A DNA stretch of 16,813 nt. Source: Cruorifilaria tuberocauda. Taxonomy: Eukaryota > Nematoda > Chromadorea > Rhabditida > Onchocercidae. Below, piece by piece: positions 11,740-16,813 of this stretch. Numbering within the stretch: the stretch's first letter is position 1; every line of letters starts with the position of its first letter. Under the pieces are notes generated by a model, which did not search any database, was not told the origin of the DNA, and saw only the letters and a list, made by a program, of their open reading frames with translations. Location of the stretch: contig JABVXU010000883.1 of assembly GCA_013365365.1 (NCBI GenBank), positions 1-16,813 on the forward strand. Reading direction: 5' to 3'. The translations under genes were made by a program, and so were the position numbers.

Positions 11740-12916
11740 CACGCCGTAATTCCGCTATCGAATTTGGTGAAAGTAAAGGAGAATAAATTAATTTTATTTC
11801 AAGTTAAGCAAATTTTAATATTGATTTATTCTAATTTAGACATATTCTGGCATATTTTGCAATAAACTACTCAACAATTTTTTGGGCATTTTAAAAATAA
11901 AAGTCTCTGTATAGGAATTTTCATTTTCAAAATGCATCAATTATACGCAAATTAATTCCTCATCTGTGTTGTATTCCCAGCTTAAATGTAATTCGATTAC
12001 AGGTAAATTTTGCAGTGTCCTGGTTGGCTTATTTCTTGAATCACATCACTCGTTTAGCTGTTATTTTGCTCACTTTAAGATTGTTGAATTTTTTGAAAAT
12101 TTTCATTGATTATGCGTTCCTCTTATGCATCGTTTCAGAATTCCAGAAATAATATCAAGAAGTAAATAAAACTTTCCTTCCCTATCTTATTTTTCATTAA
12201 TTATTAAAAATTAGATTTCCAGATCTCGTTAAAAGATATGATATCACTGTTGCTCGGTGTTAGTAATGTAATTATTCGAGCAAACAACTTGTATTGAATA
12301 ATTGTTTGAGTTTTAGCAATCATTCTTATTAATTTAATAAAATTTACTTTTTTCCTTCCATCTATTTCATACGATGATGAAGTTTTGCAAATTTAATCTT
12401 AATATTTAACTTGTTTTATATTATGCAATAATCTTTATAAAGTTAATATTATAATTTCTATCACTAAAGTGCTTAAAAGGATTTTGCATAAAAAACTTTC
12501 CATTCTTATATTATTGATTAAAAATTTGATTAATAATTTTCAAAAACAGTTGTCGAAAAATAAATAATTTGCAAAATATACATACTGTAGTATCGATATT
12601 TTAAATTCAGATTTTGCACATGCCATGCCAGCAATCATTTCTAAACGATAATATACCTGATTGGCTAATCTGAGAAAAATTATCGGATAAATGCCATTGT
12701 GTATGCTTGAATTAGCTCATCTATGCATGCAATATAAAATAAAAATTCCATAATATTCGAATATGAATCTCACAATAATTTCTAACGAACGATTCTGTTT
12801 AATATCTTCCATATTCTTTTGCATTTTAAAAAATACTCAAAAATTCATCAATATAAGCATTTTTTTGAATTTGAATATTAGATGTAAATGGAATACAGTA
12901 CTTTGTTGGAAAATGC

Positions 12917-12922
12917 TTTATT
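12917..12922 (-). terminator. Candidate polyadenylation signal for the minus-strand peptide gene
   Basis: AATAAA on the minus strand, about 160 bases after the TGA stop at 13084-13086. The distance is normal for a nematode 3' UTR and supports the two-exon model ending there. Confidence 0.5.
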
Positions 12923-13083
12923 AAGAAAGACTGCAAAATGTTTGTTTCGCATTGTTTCGAATTTATAAATTATTTCAGTATTTCAACAGCAAAACATTTT
13001 GTTGATTAATCAGAAAGGAGAAATAAATGCCTCAATGTTAATTATCATTTGCGAGTTTCAATTTCATAATATGTCTTTGAATT

Positions 13084-13594
13084 TCAAACATTAACAGCCC
13101 GAAACATGAATGATCCTTTCCGCTTGTCGAAATAATTTAGCAAATCATTTGCATTTTGGTATTCGTCCAGCGGCTTGCTATTTCTTCGAACCAAAAATAA
13201 TGGTTTTGATTCATATAAAACTCGAAATAATTTCTAAAATTATTCTGTAAGTAACAAATTAAAATTTTTCCCAAAAAAATTTTTCCCAAGAAAAAGTAAT
13301 TGAAAAAACCTTTTTCAATTACTTTTTAAAAAATTTTATGAATAGACATGAAAAATTACTTTTTCAATAGCATTACATAGATTGGTTTTGAATTTGAGAA
13401 GTTCAAATTACGATAATTTGTGCAGAAATGCGCATACAGATCGAGAGAACAGGAAATAATAAATACGAAAAATAACGCGATGAAAAATCTACCTGCATTC
13501 GAATCGCTGTAAACGGAATAGAAGAGTTCATTTCTGCATCAATTTTATCATACATTACCAAAATACAGAGAACTGTAATCCACCACGCCATCAT
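13084..13594 (-). CDS. Unrecognised 83-residue secreted peptide precursor (2 exons)
   Basis: Exon 1 is 13594-13493 and exon 2 is 13233-13084, joined in phase 0 by a GTAGAT donor and a TTTTAG acceptor. Exon 1 starts MMAWWITVLCILVMYDKIDA, a short signal peptide with a plausible cleavage after Ala20. The rest has no cysteine. Dibasic pairs occur at about residues 50-51 (RR) and 71-72 (KR, followed by Lys), so convertase cleavage could release a 19-residue acidic peptide starting NSKPLDEYQ and ending LLNYFD, and a C-terminal peptide GSFMFRAVNV. There is no Gly before the basic sites, so no amidation is predicted. This layout is that of a neuropeptide-like or other secreted propeptide, but it matches no family I know. 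A rival acceptor, TTACTTACAG ending 11 bases upstream, opens another frame that stops after 36 codons; I prefer the first frame for its codon content and processing sites. Confidence 0.5.
13291..13327. repeat. Perfect 17-base inverted repeat with 3-base loop
   Basis: The left arm 13291-13307 (AAAAAGTAATTGAAAAA) is the exact reverse complement of 13311-13327. A rearranged third copy of the arm lies at about 13351-13368, and a tandem AATTTTTCCCA pair lies just upstream. All are inside the intron of the peptide gene. No target-site duplication or transposase is visible, so a mobile-element origin is unproven. Confidence 0.85.
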
Positions 13595-13644
13595 CTTATC
13601 AAACCCTCAAAATTTTCGTTTCAAAGTTTTGAAATCAATTAATA

Positions 13645-14178
13645 ATGACAATTGATGAAGCATCAGACACAATTAATCGCTATTATAAAAGAAATTGAAG
13701 AAATCAAAAAGTATCCTTTTACTGCGTTTAGAAAAATTAAAGACGGAAAATTTCAAGCTATGAGAAGAAGCTTGGGAATTTTAATTTTTAAAATATCCAA
13801 AATCTGGAATGAAGGACCGAATAAAGCGATTTTTTAGATTGATGAAAAATACAATGATGGGAACAATATATTTGAAACATTTTATTCGAATGATGAATTC
13901 ATTTCTTTTCCAGTACAAAGTGTCTGAAATGGTAGTTTCTTTCATTTTAAAACTAATAACAGATGATATCATTGCTCAGATAATTAAAAAATAAAAGGTA
14001 GTGCGGAGAAATGATAGATAAAATATCTGCAGATCATAAATATCAAGTCCAAGTAAATCAAAAGCTCAAAAAGTATATCAAGAAATTTATTCAGCTTAAA
14101 ATAGCTCTTTCACAAAAACAATAGGAAGCAAGCGATCATATTCGCAAAAAAATATTTTTTACTGTCCGTGCTAAATAA
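13645..14178 (+). pseudogene. Cluster of broken, overlapping reading frames (possible decayed gene or transferred DNA)
   Basis: Successive plus-strand pieces look protein-like but are interrupted: 13645-13698 (MTIDEASDTINRYYKRN), 13652-13837 (IIKEIEEIKKYPFTAFRKIK.. to a TAG), 13838-13927 (IDEKYNDGNNIFETFYSND..), the end of 13809-13994 (YKVSEMVVSFILKLITDDII..), and 14011-14124 continuing past one TAG to 14178 (MIDKISADHKYQVQVNQKLK.., then EASDHIRKKIFFTVRAK). The strand is markedly purine-rich. EASD-T/H-I appears in the first and last pieces. Filarial nuclear genomes often carry decayed inserts of Wolbachia DNA, and that is one explanation; spliced exons of a fast-evolving gene are another, since TTTTTTAG and TTTCTTTTCCAG acceptors precede two of the pieces. 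Not recognised. Confidence 0.25.
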
Positions 14179-16813
14179 CTTGGAGACGGAGAAATTTAAA
14201 CTCTTATCGCAATTAAAATTCGTCATAATTCATCAAAAATTTATCGTAATTAAATTATTTTTATTTAAAATGTGCGTTCCAAACATTCAGTTTTATTCTT
14301 TTGAAAAGAATAAATTTCATTTAAACGGAAACGATTAACTGATTACAAGATAATAATGATTAAATAAACTACTGATAATATTCTTACATTTCCATAATCA
14401 GTGCACATTTAATAAATATTCATTAGCTGTTTCGTTTTGGGAAAGAAAATTACTTCAAACACATTTCAATTATCACACTTTCCCGCAATGATGCAACAGT
14501 TAAAAGTATCATTAAGCTAAAGTTGACGAAACAATTAAAAACTTAATAGATATCTTTTGCCTTCAATTCAATCATAGATGATATCATATCACATTGAAAT
14601 TAATTCAGACATTAACTTCCTTAAAAATGCTTGCTATGTATTATTATTAGTTCAAATTTATTCTTTTCCCTGACGATCGATTAACCGATTAATTTATTTA
14701 AATCTAAGAAAAATTCATTGGAATGGAAGAACAACCAAGAAGAAATAATCAAGTTGACATACACATACACACATAAGATGAGTTTTACTATTCGTGTTGT
14801 TTAAACTATTGCTATCTGACGCCAAATTAATATGTTCCAATTATTTGTAATCAATTAAATGCTCATTAAATGCTTTGCAATTTATCCTTTGCAGCTTAAT
14901 TTATTTTATTTTTAACATAGCGCAAATAATATTATTTGGCAAATGAGATAGTTGGAATTATTCATGGAGTAGCAAAACATGTATTTGCTAAGTAATACAC
15001 GCAATTTGGAAATACTTGAAAAAAGAAAGAGGAGGGAAGTTATGAAAAAGAAATAAACAAATCTTAGATTAGTTATTTATTTACGCATTAATAACAGAAA
15101 GTAATAATTCATTCAATTCAAGCAATTCAAGTAATTCATTCATACTTGCGTATAAATGAAAAAGAGATTTGGGAGAAACAGAAAAACTTCGAATATAGTA
15201 AACTGATTAATTTGATTTCTCGAAAGTAATTTAGACATTTCTAATTGTAAAGCCACATACTTGTCAAAATTATGTCACAAGTAAATGAAATTGAATTTCT
15301 TTTCAATCACTAATATTAAAATAAATGTCTCTAATTTATGAATCAATGAGATAAATATAATTGTGACATCAGAGATTGTAAGCTTCGACAAGTGTTATTC
15401 ATTTGAAGAGCACGTTTGCTTGTTTTTTTAAACCGACTGGAAATTAATTTTGCAACTGGCAATTAAAAGAAATAATGCCAATCATTGCACGAACAGAGTT
15501 AGAACTTCAGAACTTCAGAAAATTAAATTCATTCAATGTTTCATTAATATTTTGCTTACCTTTCATTTCATTTCCATTTTTAAAAATTTTTTTTTATTTT
15601 TCAGAACTTGCATTTTCTTTACTTAAGCACAAAAATGAAATGAATTCACTTTTTTCACGTACCGAAACGCTTCTCACTCATTTCCCTAAATATTATTCTC
15701 TTCCTAATATGAAAAATTTTGAATTTTTTTATTTGTTAAAAAGTATTGCAAAAGGTTGGACATTGAAAAATTCCGAATTTTATGAATTTTTACTCATATT
15801 GAATTAGCAATGAAATCATTTCAGTTCCACTTGAATACCGTTTAATTATTGGAGATTAAATCGAATTAAAGTATATATTCATCAATAAGCACTTTGCAAA
15901 TCAAGCAATTAATGCTATTCCTTTTAAGCAGTATTTGTCGAAAATTCATTCAACAAAAAAGAATTCAATTTGTTCAATGTTTGTCTAATTCACACACCGA
16001 TCATTTATGCTTCTATTTCTTGTCCAACTTGGTTTATATCTGTATGTAATCATTTAAGTTCTATTTTCTACTAATTTTTTTGGTAGCTTTTCTTATCGAA
16101 ATAGCTATCGTAAGGGCTGATTGCTTGAAATTCAGTCGATTTTTTCGCCAAATTTTTCAAAAAATTTTACTTTTTTATTTCTTTTAATTGGATCTGTTAC
16201 TTCATTAATTGATATCTTATCATATCAAAAATATGGTGAAAATTAGCTTATTAAAATTAATTATGAACCGATATTCTCATATATTCTTCATATTAAGTAT
16301 ATTTTTACAACTTTCTACCAAACGGTAGAGTGAAATTTAATCGACGGATAATATGCATGCTTGTGATAAGCTATTGTTAAGGTTGAAATTTAAAGTTGCT
16401 TCATATCAGTGGAATAAATTTCATAAAACTTGGGAGTAATTACTAAATAGGAAAAGAAATGGCACTAATTGTTCACGAACAATGCATCTTATCATTCAAA
16501 ACATTTACTTTACCCGAAAATGAAGAGAAAATGTCACGCAAAAAATTCATTAGCTAAATATGATGTCTACTTCTCTCTCCCTCTCTCTTTCCCTCTTATT
16601 ATTGTTCGAAAAAATCAGTCATTTTATTTGACGATAAATTTATTTCTTGGCCAATATGCGACAAAATCGCTTTGGATGAGTTGATGAAAATGGAGGGAAT
16701 TAGGAAAATTAGTTTTACTTTGACCTTTTCCGATCCATTTTGTCGTAATTTCTTCTCTTTCCACTTCTTATAAACTATCTTTTTCCAGTTTCTCTCTCCT
16801 TTTTTATATTTTT
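14179..16813. other. Gene-poor AT-rich flank
   Basis: About 2.6 kb of AT-rich sequence with poly-A and poly-T runs, a short CA-rich stretch near 14756-14776, short direct repeats of CAATTCAAG type near 15110-15140, and a 28-base pure pyrimidine run at 16570-16597. One open frame (15475-15807) is listed separately. No RNA gene, transposon end or clear exon chain was seen. Confidence 0.6.
15475..15807 (+). CDS. Doubtful 110-codon open frame
   Basis: ATG 15475 to TAG 15805-15807, the longest open frame in the last 6 kb. The protein is rich in Phe, Leu and Ser, with a hydrophobic stretch at about residues 22-50 that could be a membrane segment. T-rich sequence lowers stop frequency in this frame, so chance is a real alternative. 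A strong acceptor-like TTTTTATTTTTCAG ends at 15604 inside it, so only the second half might be an exon. No family recognised. Confidence 0.2.
   Translation: MPIIARTELELQNFRKLNSFNVSLIFCLPFISFPFLKIFFYFSELAFSLLKHKNEMNSLFSRTETLLTHFPKYYSLPNMKNFEFFYLLKSIAKGWTLKNSEFYEFLLILN

Larger units (their letters stand above)
10632..13083. other. AT-rich region with no recognised gene
   Basis: About 2.4 kb of strongly AT-rich DNA between two converging transcripts. It should contain the 3' UTR of the upstream plus-strand gene and the 3' UTR of the minus-strand peptide gene. AATAAA occurs on the plus strand near 11784, 11862 and 11897. A small tandem duplication lies at 11678-11739. No RNA gene or transposon ends were seen. 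Confidence 0.6.

Noticed and set aside
12657..12669. Possible 13-base microexon on the minus strand between TTTTTCTCAG and GTATAT.
   Set aside because: No neighbouring exons to join it to; splice-like sequences are frequent in AT-rich DNA.
13781..13972. Minus-strand 63-codon open frame opposite the broken frames.
   Set aside because: Highly hydrophobic complement of A-rich sequence with no start context or splice partners.
16570..16597. Pure pyrimidine run as a possible promoter or trans-splice signal.
   Set aside because: No ATG or coding exon follows; simple-sequence tract is the more modest reading.

Overview
The window is nuclear DNA from a nematode, and the style suggests a filarial or related spirurid parasite. 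It is very AT-rich, exons are short and separated by introns of about 50 to 470 bases with TTTNCAG-type acceptors, and two starts sit just after acceptor-like AGs, as expected for spliced-leader trans-splicing. The RPL11 and V-ATPase exons read as clear animal orthologues. The species assignment is inference.

Layout. (1) 83-582, plus: last three exons of V-ATPase subunit H, including a GC-AG intron. (2) 583-2468: mostly non-coding, with one AATAAA signal. (3) 2469-4067, minus: a complete four-exon ribosomal protein L11 (uL5) gene. (4) 4068-5410: shared 5' spacer between two divergent genes, with a small cluster of CGAT palindromes. (5) 5411-9942, plus: a thirteen-exon gene for a putative nuclear protein of about 565 residues with a FLYWCH-like zinc-binding module and a long aspartate tract. 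A further well-formed coding block at 10113-10631 is probably its alternative or true last exon. (6) 10632-13083: AT-rich, no gene recognised. (7) 13084-13594, minus: a two-exon reading frame for an 83-residue protein with a signal peptide and dibasic sites, arranged like a neuropeptide or secreted-peptide precursor. (8) 13645-14178: overlapping broken reading frames. (9) 14179-16813: gene-poor AT-rich DNA with one doubtful 110-codon ORF.

The first two genes are housekeeping functions (vacuolar acidification, translation). Nothing indicates that the genes form one pathway. The items most worth a second look are the unrecognised peptide precursor, the FLYWCH-like protein with its atypical last metal ligand and ambiguous 3' end, and the broken frames next to the peptide gene. 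All splice structures were assigned by eye from frame, phase and splice-site sequence.
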